Of a stretch of 64,000 nt of DNA, positions 7,834 through 16,573 are shown piece after piece. The DNA is from Paractinoplanes atraurantiacus. GTDB taxonomy: Bacteria > Actinomycetota > Actinomycetes > Mycobacteriales > Micromonosporaceae. The notes beneath the pieces are model-generated. The model was given only the letters and a program-made list of their open reading frames with translations. It was not told where the DNA came from and made no database searches. The translations under genes were made by a program, and so were the position numbers. Positions within the stretch are counted from its first letter, which is position 1; each line of letters opens with the position of its first letter. Location of the stretch: the NCBI RefSeq assembly GCF_900215205.1, contig NZ_OBDY01000015.1:139570-203569 (forward strand), written 5' to 3'.

Positions 7834-9915
7834 TCAGGCGGCCGGGGTTCCGGTGACCTTGAAGTCGCGGGTGCGGCCGATGTTGTCGAAGGATCCGAAG
7901 CCGACCCGGCCCGAGCTGAAGGTGGTGTCCCGGGCGGTCATCAGCGGGTCGCAGTTGCCGTCGACGTAGACGGCGATCTCACCCGTTGACGGTATGTGCT
8001 TCAGGCGGACGTTGTGCCAGGCCGTGTCGACGATGGCGGGGTTGGCGCCTCGGGAGCGGCCGTTCCACTGGTAGTCGATGCGCTCACGGTCGGCGTTGTT
8101 GACTTTGAAGATGCCGTTGTGCGGATAGATGGTGTTGTCGGTCGAGAGGTGTGCGTAGTAGAACTCCGTGTCGGACTTGTAGCCGAACACGATGATGACG
8201 TCGCGGTTGGTTATCTCGACCGGCTCGTCCAGGCGTACCTGGGCCGTGATCTCGACGCTGGAGAACGCGGGGCCCTTCGTCAGTACGGCGTACTCGAACG
8301 GGCGGCGCGGGCCCGGCCGGGCCTCACCGGCCTCGGCGAGGATCACCTGGCCGTTCTCGAAGCGCCATTTCGACGGCGTCACCGGCGCCCAGTTGGCCGC
8401 GCCGGCGGTGTTGGTGACCTTCGTGTGGCCGGCCTTCTCGTCAGCGAAGTACGCGGCGCCGGTCACCTTCCAGATCTTGCCGTTGGCCTTGGCCAGGATG
8501 TAGAGCTCACCCTTGGCGTCGGTGCCGAAGCGCAGGTCGACGCGGTTGGGGTCGCCGGGCGCGCCCGGCGAGGAGAGCTCCTGCATCCGTACGGACTGAC
8601 CCTGCGGCGTGAACAGGTGCAGGCGGTGGATGGTGGCCGGGGCCTGGCCGCGCCGCATCTCGCTCGCCTCGGTGTAGAAGACCGTGCCCGCGACGAGGTC
8701 GCCGAAGATGTACTTGCCGCGCAGTTTCGGAATGTCGGTGCCGCGGTAGACGAAACCGCCGGCCACGGCCACGCCGACGTCGTCCGTGCAGTTCCAGCCG
8801 GGCGCGGGATTGTGGTCGTACGAGGCGACCGGATAGGTGTACCCGTACTTCGCGTCGTCGGCCGGCAGCGGATAGAGGCGATCGCAGACGTTCGTCGCGT
8901 CGCGGTCGAAGACCAGCCGGCCCTCGCGCTCGCTCCAGCCCATGTTGTCGCCCGCGCGCACCTCGTAGATCGCCTCGGTCGACTTCTCGCCGATGTGCCC
9001 GAGGTACATCCGGCCGGTCGCCCGGTCCCAGCTGAACCGGTGAGGATCACGGAAGCCGATCGCGTAGATCTCCCCGAGCGCCCCCGCGCGCCCCACGAAG
9101 GGGTTGTCGGCCGGAATCCCGTACTTGCCGTTCGGCGCGTTGGTGCCGCTCGGGTCGATCCGCAGCAGCTTGCCGTGCGGCAGGGCGAGGTTCTGCGGGT
9201 CGGTGTTGCGGAAGCCCTGACCGCCGTCGCCGACCGCGAGGTAGAGCTTGCCGTACTCGGCCGAGCCCCGGCGCGCCGTCGGGTTGAAGTTGATCTCCTG
9301 GATGCCGTGGATCTGACCGGCGAACCCGATGCGCAGGATCTCGCGGTGCGTGCCGGCGAAGGTGCCGACCGCCGGGTCGGCCGCCTTCCACTCGTTGATG
9401 ACGCCGTGGAAGAGGGTGTTCGGCTGCTGGTAGTCGGGCACCGCGGTGGTCTGTGCGGCCTGCTCGGTGTGGATCGTGTAGAACAGCCCGTTGCGGCGGA
9501 AGTCCGGGTGGAACGTCACGTATCCGAAGCCCTGCCCGAGCCCGCGCCCGGAGAAGAAGGCGGGGAACTGGGCGCGTACGTCGAGGTAGACGTGCGGCAC
9601 GCCGTTCTCGACCAGATAGAGGTTGCCGTTCAGGTCGGGGACCGCGCGGCGGCCCGAGCCGTCCGGCAGCTCCAGGATCGTGTTGATCCGGGCGACGCGG
9701 TTGAGCCGCTGGTCGGTCAGCGACGGCACCGTGAACGACTGCGGGAACGACGCGTACTCGGTGAGCTCGAGCCCCAGCGAGGAGGCGACCGGCTCGACCG
9801 GGATCGGGTCGTCGATCGGCTCACCGGCCGGCGCGGCCAGGGCCACGGTCGGCGCCGCGACCAATGTGGACACAATGACGGCGGCTGATAATAGGAACCG
9901 TCTCATCAGATTCAT
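7834..9915 (-). CDS. Secreted PQQ-dependent sugar dehydrogenase-like protein with C-terminal lectin-type domain
   Basis: 693 residues with a signal peptide (cleavage after VALAAPA). Residues ~70-450 are a glucose/sorbosone dehydrogenase beta-propeller: QGFGYVTFHPDF, LYLAVGDGG, IYAIGFRDPHRFSWD. The C-terminal ~200 residues resemble a concanavalin A/laminin G-type sandwich (VGFGSFDNIGRTRDFKV). It would oxidise an aldose or related sugar outside the cell. It follows the LamG gene by eight bases in the same direction, probably as the last gene of the long operon starting at 15444. Confidence 0.82.
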   Translation of the reverse strand: MNLMRRFLLSAAVIVSTLVAAPTVALAAPAGEPIDDPIPVEPVASSLGLELTEYASFPQSFTVPSLTDQRLNRVARINTILELPDGSGRRAVPDLNGNLYLVENGVPHVYLDVRAQFPAFFSGRGLGQGFGYVTFHPDFRRNGLFYTIHTEQAAQTTAVPDYQQPNTLFHGVINEWKAADPAVGTFAGTHREILRIGFAGQIHGIQEINFNPTARRGSAEYGKLYLAVGDGGQGFRNTDPQNLALPHGKLLRIDPSGTNAPNGKYGIPADNPFVGRAGALGEIYAIGFRDPHRFSWDRATGRMYLGHIGEKSTEAIYEVRAGDNMGWSEREGRLVFDRDATNVCDRLYPLPADDAKYGYTYPVASYDHNPAPGWNCTDDVGVAVAGGFVYRGTDIPKLRGKYIFGDLVAGTVFYTEASEMRRGQAPATIHRLHLFTPQGQSVRMQELSSPGAPGDPNRVDLRFGTDAKGELYILAKANGKIWKVTGAAYFADEKAGHTKVTNTAGAANWAPVTPSKWRFENGQVILAEAGEARPGPRRPFEYAVLTKGPAFSSVEITAQVRLDEPVEITNRDVIIVFGYKSDTEFYYAHLSTDNTIYPHNGIFKVNNADRERIDYQWNGRSRGANPAIVDTAWHNVRLKHIPSTGEIAVYVDGNCDPLMTARDTTFSSGRVGFGSFDNIGRTRDFKVTGTPAA

Positions 9916-9923
9916 CCCCGTTT

Positions 9924-10865
9924 TCAGTGACGGAAGTAGTAGCGGTACTGGGCCGCGACCTCACGCGCGGACAGCGACCGGTCGAGGAACGTGAGCGCGT
10001 CCATCCGGCAGTCGCACGGGTTGCGCTCGACCGTGTTCTGCGGGAAGCTCCCGCCGATCTTGATACCGCGCGGGTCGCTCGCCGTCGTCACGTGCGGCCC
10101 CGGCCCGGCGACCAGCCACGGGTCGTCGGTGCGCGTGTAGAAGCCCTCGACCGGCTGGCCGTTGCGATACAGCGCCATCGTCCCGGCGTTGAAGTCGAAG
10201 GTCGCCGCGATGTGCACCCACTTGTCCTTGGGCAGCAGCGTCTTCCAGTCCTCGGTGGCGGCGAAGGTCTGCGAGTTGCCGCCGTCGAGGCGCCGGCCGA
10301 GCGCGACCAGCCGCAGCGTGCCGTTCACGTCGATCAGCTCGAGCAGCGCCCGTACGCCGTGCCCGTCGGAGTCGCCGGTGAGCAGGCCGGCCAGGCCGAT
10401 CGCGTTGTAGAGGTCGTTCGGGTCGGCCGTGACCGTGTTCGGGGCCGGGCCGTCCATGGAGCGCTTGAACCAGCCCATCACGGTCGTCCCGCCGACCGCG
10501 TTGAAGGCTCGCAGCGTCCGTACGCCGGGCTGGGCATAGATCCCAGCCTTCCAGTCGTCGTTCCCGGATGAGGTCGGATTTGTTTGGCGGGTCTGAAGCG
10601 CCCGCCCGGCGCCTCGGTAAGCCGCGTCGCGCACACGCTGCGCGGCACCGCCGTTGATCAGCTCGATCTCCGTACCGGAACGGCCCTGGTCCTTCTCGAG
10701 GGCCGTGTCTCCGGGCACCGGATGATCGAAATCGTAGAGGGCGACAACCGAGGAACGTAGGGGCGGATAGACGTCATGCGGACCCGGTGCGTCCGCGCTT
10801 ACAGGTGATCCCGCTGCCACTAGCGCGATTCCCAGAGCGACAGCGATTCCTCCAGTTCGTCTCAC
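9924..10865 (-). CDS. Secreted LamG/concanavalin A-like domain protein
   Basis: 313 residues with an N-terminal signal peptide (ALVAAGSPVSADA) and one LamG-like jelly-roll (VALYDFDHP near the start, WVHIAATFDFNAGTMALYRNG and LDRSLSAREV near the end). These domains usually bind sugars. The gene starts only 13 bases after livF in the same direction and ends eight bases before the dehydrogenase gene, so it links the transporter operon to the secreted enzyme. Confidence 0.8.
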   Translation of the reverse strand: MRRTGGIAVALGIALVAAGSPVSADAPGPHDVYPPLRSSVVALYDFDHPVPGDTALEKDQGRSGTEIELINGGAAQRVRDAAYRGAGRALQTRQTNPTSSGNDDWKAGIYAQPGVRTLRAFNAVGGTTVMGWFKRSMDGPAPNTVTADPNDLYNAIGLAGLLTGDSDGHGVRALLELIDVNGTLRLVALGRRLDGGNSQTFAATEDWKTLLPKDKWVHIAATFDFNAGTMALYRNGQPVEGFYTRTDDPWLVAGPGPHVTTASDPRGIKIGGSFPQNTVERNPCDCRMDALTFLDRSLSAREVAAQYRYYFRH

Positions 10866-10878
10866 AGAGGACGACCTT

Positions 10879-11652
10879 TCAGATATCCGGCACAGGCTCG
10901 GCGGGACGGCCGCCGAGGTAGAGCTCCCCGAGCTGTGGATCGGCCAGAAGCTGCCGGGCAGGCCCGGAGATGTGCACGCGCCCGAGATCGAGCACGCACC
11001 CGAGGTCGGCGGTCTCCAGCGCGCGCCGGGCGTTCTGCTCGACGAGCAGCACCGCCGTTCCGGCGTCGCGCATCCGCACGACCTGTTCGAACACCGTGCT
11101 GGTCGCCTTGGGATCCAGTCCCATCGAGGGCTCGTCCAGCAGGACGACCTTCGGATCCACCATCAGCGACCGGGCGAACTCCACCTGTTTCTGCTGCCCG
11201 CCGGAGAGCAGCCCGGCGAGCGATCCCCAGCGGTCGGCCACCACCGGGAAGATCTCCTTCACAAAGGCGACGCGCTCAGCGATCTTGCGAGCGTCCCGCA
11301 GGGTGTACGCGCCGAGCAACACGTTCTCCTCGACGGTCATCTCGCGGAACACGCTGTGTCCCTGCAGGACCAGCGACACTCCGTGACCGAGCATTTGCTG
11401 CGGCCCGGCGCCGGTCACGTCCTTTCCGGCGACGATCACGCGGCCGTCGCGGGGCTTGAGCAGACCGCCGGCCACCTTCAGCACCGTCGACTTGCCGGCG
11501 CCGTTGGGCCCGACGAGGCAGACGATCGCGCCCGCCGGCACGCTGACGCTGAAGCCTCGCAGCACCGGCGCCGCCCGGCCATAGCCGGCCTGCACATCGA
11601 CCAATTCAAATTCAAATTCAGACGCCAAGGTACGCCCCCAGCACGCGTTCAT
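10879..11652 (-). CDS. livF: Branched-chain amino acid-type ABC transporter ATPase (LivF)
   Basis: About 250 residues. Walker A GPNGAGKST, signature LSGGQQKQVEFAR, Walker B KVVLLDEPSMGL, and a LivF-type short C-terminus. The start is uncertain: ATG at 11652 has no ribosome site, while TTG at 11628 is preceded by GGGGG and overlaps the livG stop. A low-complexity SEFEFEL sequence follows that TTG. Fifth gene of the livJ-H-M-G-F series. Confidence 0.88.
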   Translation of the reverse strand: MNACWGRTLASEFEFELVDVQAGYGRAAPVLRGFSVSVPAGAIVCLVGPNGAGKSTVLKVAGGLLKPRDGRVIVAGKDVTGAGPQQMLGHGVSLVLQGHSVFREMTVEENVLLGAYTLRDARKIAERVAFVKEIFPVVADRWGSLAGLLSGGQQKQVEFARSLMVDPKVVLLDEPSMGLDPKATSTVFEQVVRMRDAGTAVLLVEQNARRALETADLGCVLDLGRVHISGPARQLLADPQLGELYLGGRPAEPVPDI

Positions 11653-12334
11653 CGGAGCGGATGACCGAGGGCGGTCCCTCCGCGATGGGCCGGCCCCGGT
11701 CGAAGACCACGATGTGGTCGCTGATGCTCATCACCAGGTCCATGTTGTGCTCGACGATGACGAAGGTGCGCCCCTCGGCGTTGAGCTCGCGGATGAGCGT
11801 GCCGATGCGGTCGAGCAGCGCCGGGTTGACCCCGCCGGCCGGCTCGTCGAGCAGGACCGTCTCGGGCTCGGCCATCAGCACCCCGGCCAGCTCGAGCAGC
11901 TTCTGCTGGCCCCACGACATGTCGCGGGCCTCGCTCCGCGCGAGATGCTCGATGCCGAGCCGGGTCAGCCAGCTCATGGCGCGCTCGATGTCGCTTCGTG
12001 TCCGGAACGAGCGCAGACCGCCGTGGGGAACGGCGGCCAGGACGTTCTCGAGCGCCGTCATGCGCGGAAACGTGCGGCACAGCTGGAACGTGCGGCCGAG
12101 CCCGGCCCGCGCGATGCGGTGCGGCGCCTTGCCGGTGAGGTCGCGGTCTTTGTAGGTGACGCGCCCCGAGTCCGGCTTGATCATGCCGGTGACGCAGTTG
12201 AAGTACGTCGTCTTGCCCGACCCGTTCGGCCCGATCAGAGCGTTGACCTTGCCCGGGTGGAAGTCCACCGTGGCGCCGTCGAGCGCCGTCACGCCACCGA
12301 ACGCCTTCCGCAGCTCGTGCGTCGCGAGGCTCAT
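11618..12334 (-). CDS. livG: Branched-chain amino acid-type ABC transporter ATPase (LivG)
   Basis: 238 residues. Walker A GPNGSGKTT, signature MSWGQQKLLELAG (W in place of the usual S in LSGGQ, typical of LivG relatives), Walker B TVLLDEPAGGV and the long LivG-type insert. It overlaps livM by four bases (ATGA) and livF at its end, so all subunits are translationally coupled. Confidence 0.9.
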   Translation of the reverse strand: MSLATHELRKAFGGVTALDGATVDFHPGKVNALIGPNGSGKTTYFNCVTGMIKPDSGRVTYKDRDLTGKAPHRIARAGLGRTFQLCRTFPRMTALENVLAAVPHGGLRSFRTRSDIERAMSWLTRLGIEHLARSEARDMSWGQQKLLELAGVLMAEPETVLLDEPAGGVNPALLDRIGTLIRELNAEGRTFVIVEHNMDLVMSISDHIVVFDRGRPIAEGPPSVIRSDERVLGAYLGV

Positions 12335-13356
12335 ACCGCCGCCTTTCGTTGCTCGGCCAGTTCGGCTGCTGTTACCTCGCGGATGGAAGACTTCTTCGTG
12401 CGGTCAAGTCGCTTGAGGAGGTCGCCGATGGCCGGGAGGACGCCGTCGGGCATGAAGAGCACGACCAGGGCCAGCAGGACGCCGGTGGCGACCAGGTGGA
12501 GGGGGGTGTCGCCGTACTCGACCTTGAAGTATTCGAGGGCTGTGCCGACCAGGATGGCGCCGGCCACCGGGCCGAACAGGTTGCGCACGCCGCCCAGCAG
12601 GGCCATCAGCACGAGATAGGAGCCGGTCAGGATGGAGAACTGGAACACCGGGTCGAGGTCGCCGAACCACAGCGCGTACAGACCACCGGCGAGCGCGGTG
12701 AAACCCGCTGAGACGACGAAGACGATGAGTTTGTACGCGAAAGTGGGCGTACCCAGAGCCTCGGCCTTGTCCTCGTCCTCGCGGATCGACTTGAGGCCGA
12801 GCCCGAAACGCGAGCGGTCGATCAGCCACCAGGCCAGCACGGCGATCGCGAGCAGCACCGCGAACAGGTAGTAGAAGACCCGGTGGTGCTCGGGGCGGCT
12901 CAGGTCGAACGGCCGCGGCACCACGAGGCCGCGCGATCCTCCCGTGAACGACGCCCAGCTCTGGAAGACCAGCAGGAGGATCAGCACGAGCGCGATCGAG
13001 ACGATGACGAACGAGGCGCCGCGCACCCGCAGGGCGGCCATGCCCAGCGGCACCGCCAGCGCCGCCACGAGCAGGGCGGCCACCGCCAGGGCGGCGAACG
13101 AGGGCAGCCCGGCCTTGACGACCAGCAGCCCGGTCGCGTATCCGCCGAGGCCGGCCAGGGCGCCGTGCCCGAGCGAGATGTAGCCGGTGAAGCCGCCGAC
13201 GAAATTCCACGAGGTGGCCAGCACGGCGTAGTTCAGGACCAGGACACCGGAGGACAGGATGTACGGGTTGGGCGCGAGACTCGGGAAGACGAGGATTGCG
13301 GCTGCGAGCAGCGCTATCGCCGTACCCACCAGAATTCTCTTAGAAGCGTTGGGCAA
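12331..13356 (-). CDS. livM: LIV-type ABC transporter permease (LivM)
   Basis: 341 residues with about nine membrane helices and the LivM signature region GYISLGHGALAGLGGYATG. The start is a TTG at 13356 that overlaps the end of livH by 17 bases. The cytoplasmic C-terminal ~40 residues are charged (LLKRLDRTKKSS). Confidence 0.88.
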   Translation of the reverse strand: MPNASKRILVGTAIALLAAAILVFPSLAPNPYILSSGVLVLNYAVLATSWNFVGGFTGYISLGHGALAGLGGYATGLLVVKAGLPSFAALAVAALLVAALAVPLGMAALRVRGASFVIVSIALVLILLLVFQSWASFTGGSRGLVVPRPFDLSRPEHHRVFYYLFAVLLAIAVLAWWLIDRSRFGLGLKSIREDEDKAEALGTPTFAYKLIVFVVSAGFTALAGGLYALWFGDLDPVFQFSILTGSYLVLMALLGGVRNLFGPVAGAILVGTALEYFKVEYGDTPLHLVATGVLLALVVLFMPDGVLPAIGDLLKRLDRTKKSSIREVTAAELAEQRKAAV

Positions 13357-14215
13357 GGCGGCCTCCGAAGAATCCCTGCGGCCGGAACGCGAGGGTCGCG
13401 AACAGGGCCACGTAGAAGACGGTCTGCGCCCACGTCGTGCCCATCGGGATCTGCAGCAGACTCTGCGCCATCCCGAGGACCATCGCCGCGGCCGCCGCGC
13501 CGGGCACGCTGCCCAGGCCGCCGACCACGATGATGGCCATCAGCGGGCCGATCCAGTGCCAGTGCAGCGACGGGTAGATGGTGGTGTCGAGCGACAGCGC
13601 CGTGCCGCCGACGGCCGCGGTGGCCAGGCCGATGCCGAAGCCGTAACCGGCCACCCGCTCGGTGTCGATGCCGAGCAGGCGGGCGGCGTCACGATGCTGG
13701 ATCGTCGCCCGCAGGGCCCATCCGAACCGCGTGCGCTTCATCAGGACGTACAACCCGGAAAGCGCGATGACGGCCAGGACGAACGCGATCAGCTTGACCA
13801 CCGCGATCCTGGCCCCGAAGATCTCGAAGCTGGCCGAGCTGTAGCCGAGCTGGACGCGGCGCTGGGTGCCGGTGAAGGCGTAGCCGAGCAGGCCCTCGAC
13901 GGTCAGCGCGATGGCGAAGGTCAGCAGCACCGACATCATGGTCAGGGTGGCCGGCCGGAGCCGGGTCAGCAGCAGGCGCTGCAACCCGACACCGGCCGCG
14001 AAGAACAGCGGAACCGTGACCACCATCGACAGCAGCGGGTCGACGCCGATCCGGTCGTGCATCCACCAGGCCAGATAGGCGGCCAGGATGAGGAACGCCG
14101 AGTGGGCGATCATCACGACCCGCATGATGCCGAAGTAGAGCGTCAGCCCGGAGGCGAGCAGGGCGTACAGGCCGCCGAGCAGCAGGCCGAGCAGAATGCT
14201 CTGGAAGAGGAGCAT
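13340..14215 (-). CDS. livH: LIV-type ABC transporter permease (LivH)
   Basis: 291 residues from ATG at 14215, giving the standard LivH N-terminus (MLLFQSILLGLLLGGLYALL). Permease loop motifs LRATIQHRDAARLLGID and GGLGSVPGAAAAAMVLG are intact. A longer upstream frame runs into the binding-protein gene and is not supported. The gap to the binding-protein stop is five bases. Confidence 0.88.
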   Translation of the reverse strand: MLLFQSILLGLLLGGLYALLASGLTLYFGIMRVVMIAHSAFLILAAYLAWWMHDRIGVDPLLSMVVTVPLFFAAGVGLQRLLLTRLRPATLTMMSVLLTFAIALTVEGLLGYAFTGTQRRVQLGYSSASFEIFGARIAVVKLIAFVLAVIALSGLYVLMKRTRFGWALRATIQHRDAARLLGIDTERVAGYGFGIGLATAAVGGTALSLDTTIYPSLHWHWIGPLMAIIVVGGLGSVPGAAAAAMVLGMAQSLLQIPMGTTWAQTVFYVALFATLAFRPQGFFGGRLAQRF

Positions 14216-14220
14216 CCCGG

Positions 14221-15444
14221 TCACCAGGCCGGTTTCGGGTAGACGAAGTCGGCCTCCTTGACGTCCGCGGGAAGGACGATCTTGATGTCGTTGTCCACCC
14301 ACTGCTGGATCATGTGGGCGCCCTGCGGCTTGCCGGTCTGGTCCCAGCTCAGCGGGCCCACGACGGTGTCCACCTTGTTGGAGTGCAGCCAGTCGACCAG
14401 CTTCTTCTGGCATTCGCCCTGCTCGGCGCAGCCGGCCGCGGTGACCGCGGCGGCGACGACCTGGCCGGTGGTGTAGCCGTTGGCCTGATCCTCCTCGGGC
14501 GCCTTGCCGAACTGCGCCTTGAACTTCTCGACGAACTCCTTGTTGCTCTCGTACGGCGCGTCCTGGCTGTAGCCGGTGGGCGAGAGGATCCCGGTCGTCT
14601 TGTTCCCGATCGCCTTGGCGAACTCCGGGTTCGTCGGCGCGGTCGAGAAGGCGGCCAGTTTCGGCTGGTAGCCCAGCTGCTGGAGGGCGACGATGAGGTT
14701 CACGCCGTCCTGGTACTGCGAGCCGCCCACGAGCACGTCGGCCTTGGCCGCCGCGACCTTGGCCGCGATGCCGCTGAAGTCGGTCGTGTTGGGCGGATAG
14801 ACCTCGTTGACGACGGTCTTGACGCCGCCGGCTTCGAGCTTCTCCTTGAGGCCGTACGCCGTACCCTGCGCGAACGGGTCGTCCATGGCCGCGTAGGCGG
14901 CCGTCTTGGGCCGCTGGTCGGCCGGCAGGGCCAGGATGTGCTCGGCCAGGTGGTTGTAGTGGTCGTTGGCGACGGCCGGCGCGGCGTAGAACAGGTTTTT
15001 GAAGCCCTGCTCGAAGACCTCCTTGGCGGCGCCGGCGGGCTCGACGAAAAGCATGTCGTACTCCTCGGCGACGCGGGCCGAGGGCACCACCAGGCGGGTG
15101 GAGAACGGGCCCACGACCAGGTCGACCTGGTCCTTGCCGATCAGCTGCTCGTAGTCGGCGACCACCCGGTCGGCGTTGGACTGGTCGTCCAGGATCTTCA
15201 GCTCGACCTGACGGCCGAGCAGACCGCCCTTGTCGTTGACCACCTTGGCCCAGGCCTCGTATCCCTCCTGGACGCCCTTGCCGGGCTCGGAGAAATCCCC
15301 GGTCAGCGGCAAGGAGATGCCGACGACGATGGGGTCGCTGCTGCCTGAACTTCCTTGATCATCTCCGGAGCACCCGGCAGTTCCCAGAGCCAGGGCGAAC
15401 ACGGCGGTCGCGGTAGATATGGCGCGGAAAGAATTTATCGGCAT
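14221..15444 (-). CDS. LIV-type ABC transporter substrate-binding lipoprotein
   Basis: 407 residues from ATG at 15444 (MPINSFRAIS), giving a signal peptide with lipobox GTAGCSG. The type I periplasmic binding fold is clear: IVVGISLPLTGDFSEPGKG, the hinge VDLVVGPFSTRLV, and late ANGYTTGQVVAAAV. The family binds branched-chain amino acids, but many members bind other amides, aromatics or acids. A divergent LacI regulator and downstream sugar enzymes make a carbohydrate-derived ligand worth considering. The gene starts about 25 bases from the operators at 15471. Confidence 0.87.
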   Translation of the reverse strand: MPINSFRAISTATAVFALALGTAGCSGDDQGSSGSSDPIVVGISLPLTGDFSEPGKGVQEGYEAWAKVVNDKGGLLGRQVELKILDDQSNADRVVADYEQLIGKDQVDLVVGPFSTRLVVPSARVAEEYDMLFVEPAGAAKEVFEQGFKNLFYAAPAVANDHYNHLAEHILALPADQRPKTAAYAAMDDPFAQGTAYGLKEKLEAGGVKTVVNEVYPPNTTDFSGIAAKVAAAKADVLVGGSQYQDGVNLIVALQQLGYQPKLAAFSTAPTNPEFAKAIGNKTTGILSPTGYSQDAPYESNKEFVEKFKAQFGKAPEEDQANGYTTGQVVAAAVTAAGCAEQGECQKKLVDWLHSNKVDTVVGPLSWDQTGKPQGAHMIQQWVDNDIKIVLPADVKEADFVYPKPAW

Positions 15445-15470
15445 CCTCGGACGCTCCTCTGCACCGAGTA

Positions 15471-15496
15471 CGAAAGCGCTTCCGAAAGCGCTTACG
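15471..15496. promoter_or_regulatory. Two tandem LacI-family operators
   Basis: Two near-identical 14-base sites overlapping by two bases: CGAAAGCGCTTCCG (15471-15484) and CGAAAGCGCTTACG (15483-15496). Each has the central AGCGCT core of LacI/GalR-family operators, and the centres are 12 bp apart. They lie between the divergent binding-protein gene (start 15444) and the LacI gene (start 15545), so the LacI protein probably controls both. Confidence 0.8.
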
Positions 15497-15544
15497 TACG
15501 CTAACCTGTGCCATAGATCACTGGCAATAGCTGGGGAGTTGACG

Positions 15545-16573
15545 ATGCCGAAACCGGGCCCCGGGCTTCGCCTCATCGATGTCGCTCAACGAGCGGGCGT
15601 CTCCCTCGCGACCGCCTCCCGCGCCCTGTCCGGGCGCGACGGCGTCAGCGAGGAGGTGGCCGACCGGGTCCGGCAGGTGTCGCTCGAGATGGGGTATGTG
15701 GCCAATCCGTACGCGCGGACCCTGGCCGGCGGCGCCAGCTCGACCGTCGGCCTGGTCGTCCATCAGGTCGACGACCCGTACTTCTCCGAGATCGCCGGCG
15801 GCGTCATCCAGCTCGCGGGCGAGCAGAGCCTGCTGGTGCAGATCTGCCACTCCGGCCGCGACCCTTCGCAGGAGCTGAGGCAGATCCGCAGCCTGATCGC
15901 CCAGCGGGTCGGCATCATCATCGTGGCCGGCTCCGGCTACAGCGACCCGCAGGTCGAGGCCTCCTCCCGGGAGGTCCTGAGCCTCTACGAGCGCAACGGC
16001 GGCCGCCTGGCGGTGATCGGCCGGCACAGCCTCAGCGCCGACGCGGTGCTGCCCGACAACGAGGCCGGCGGGTTCGCGCTGGGCGAGCACCTCATCGGAC
16101 TGGGCCACCGGAACATCGCGATCGTGGCCGGCACGGCCGCCCTGACCACGGTCACCGACCGCATGGCCGGGGTGGCGGCGGCGATGCGGGCGCACGGCCT
16201 GGACCCGGCGGCGATGCCCGTGCTGCACACGGATTTCATCCGCGAGGGCGGCCGGGTCGCCACCGAGCAGATCCTGCGCGACCACCCGTCGACGACGGCG
16301 ATCATCGCGCTGAACGACGCGATGGCCATGGGCGTGCTGTCGGCCCTGCGCGAGCACGACATCGCGGTGCCGGCCCGGATGTCGGTGGTCGGCTTCGACG
16401 ACGTGTCGGTGGCGGCCGACCTCGCACCGAGCCTGACCACGATCCGCCTCCCGATGACCGACATGGGCCGGATGGCCCTCGACCTGGCCCTCAAGCCGCG
16501 AGCGGCCCGCCCCCGCCGCCGCCGGACCGGCCACCAGCTGATCGTCCGCGACTCCACCGGCCCGGCGGCATGA
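15545..16573 (+). CDS. LacI-family transcriptional repressor
   Basis: 342 residues from ATG at 15545 with GGGGAG seven bases upstream. HTH at residues ~9-30 (LIDVAQRAGVSLATASRALSG), hinge helix (YVANPYARTLAG), then the type I binding-protein-like effector domain (AIIALNDAMAMGVLSAL). It faces the transporter operon across two tandem operators and overlaps the next oxidoreductase gene by four bases. The effector is unknown, probably a sugar or a metabolite brought in by the transporter. Confidence 0.9.
   Translation: MPKPGPGLRLIDVAQRAGVSLATASRALSGRDGVSEEVADRVRQVSLEMGYVANPYARTLAGGASSTVGLVVHQVDDPYFSEIAGGVIQLAGEQSLLVQICHSGRDPSQELRQIRSLIAQRVGIIIVAGSGYSDPQVEASSREVLSLYERNGGRLAVIGRHSLSADAVLPDNEAGGFALGEHLIGLGHRNIAIVAGTAALTTVTDRMAGVAAAMRAHGLDPAAMPVLHTDFIREGGRVATEQILRDHPSTTAIIALNDAMAMGVLSALREHDIAVPARMSVVGFDDVSVAADLAPSLTTIRLPMTDMGRMALDLALKPRAARPRRRRTGHQLIVRDSTGPAA

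Noticed and set aside
7996..9888. Plus-strand frame of about 630 codons opposite the sugar dehydrogenase
   Set aside because: Antisense shadow; the minus-strand gene has signal peptide and clear propeller motifs.
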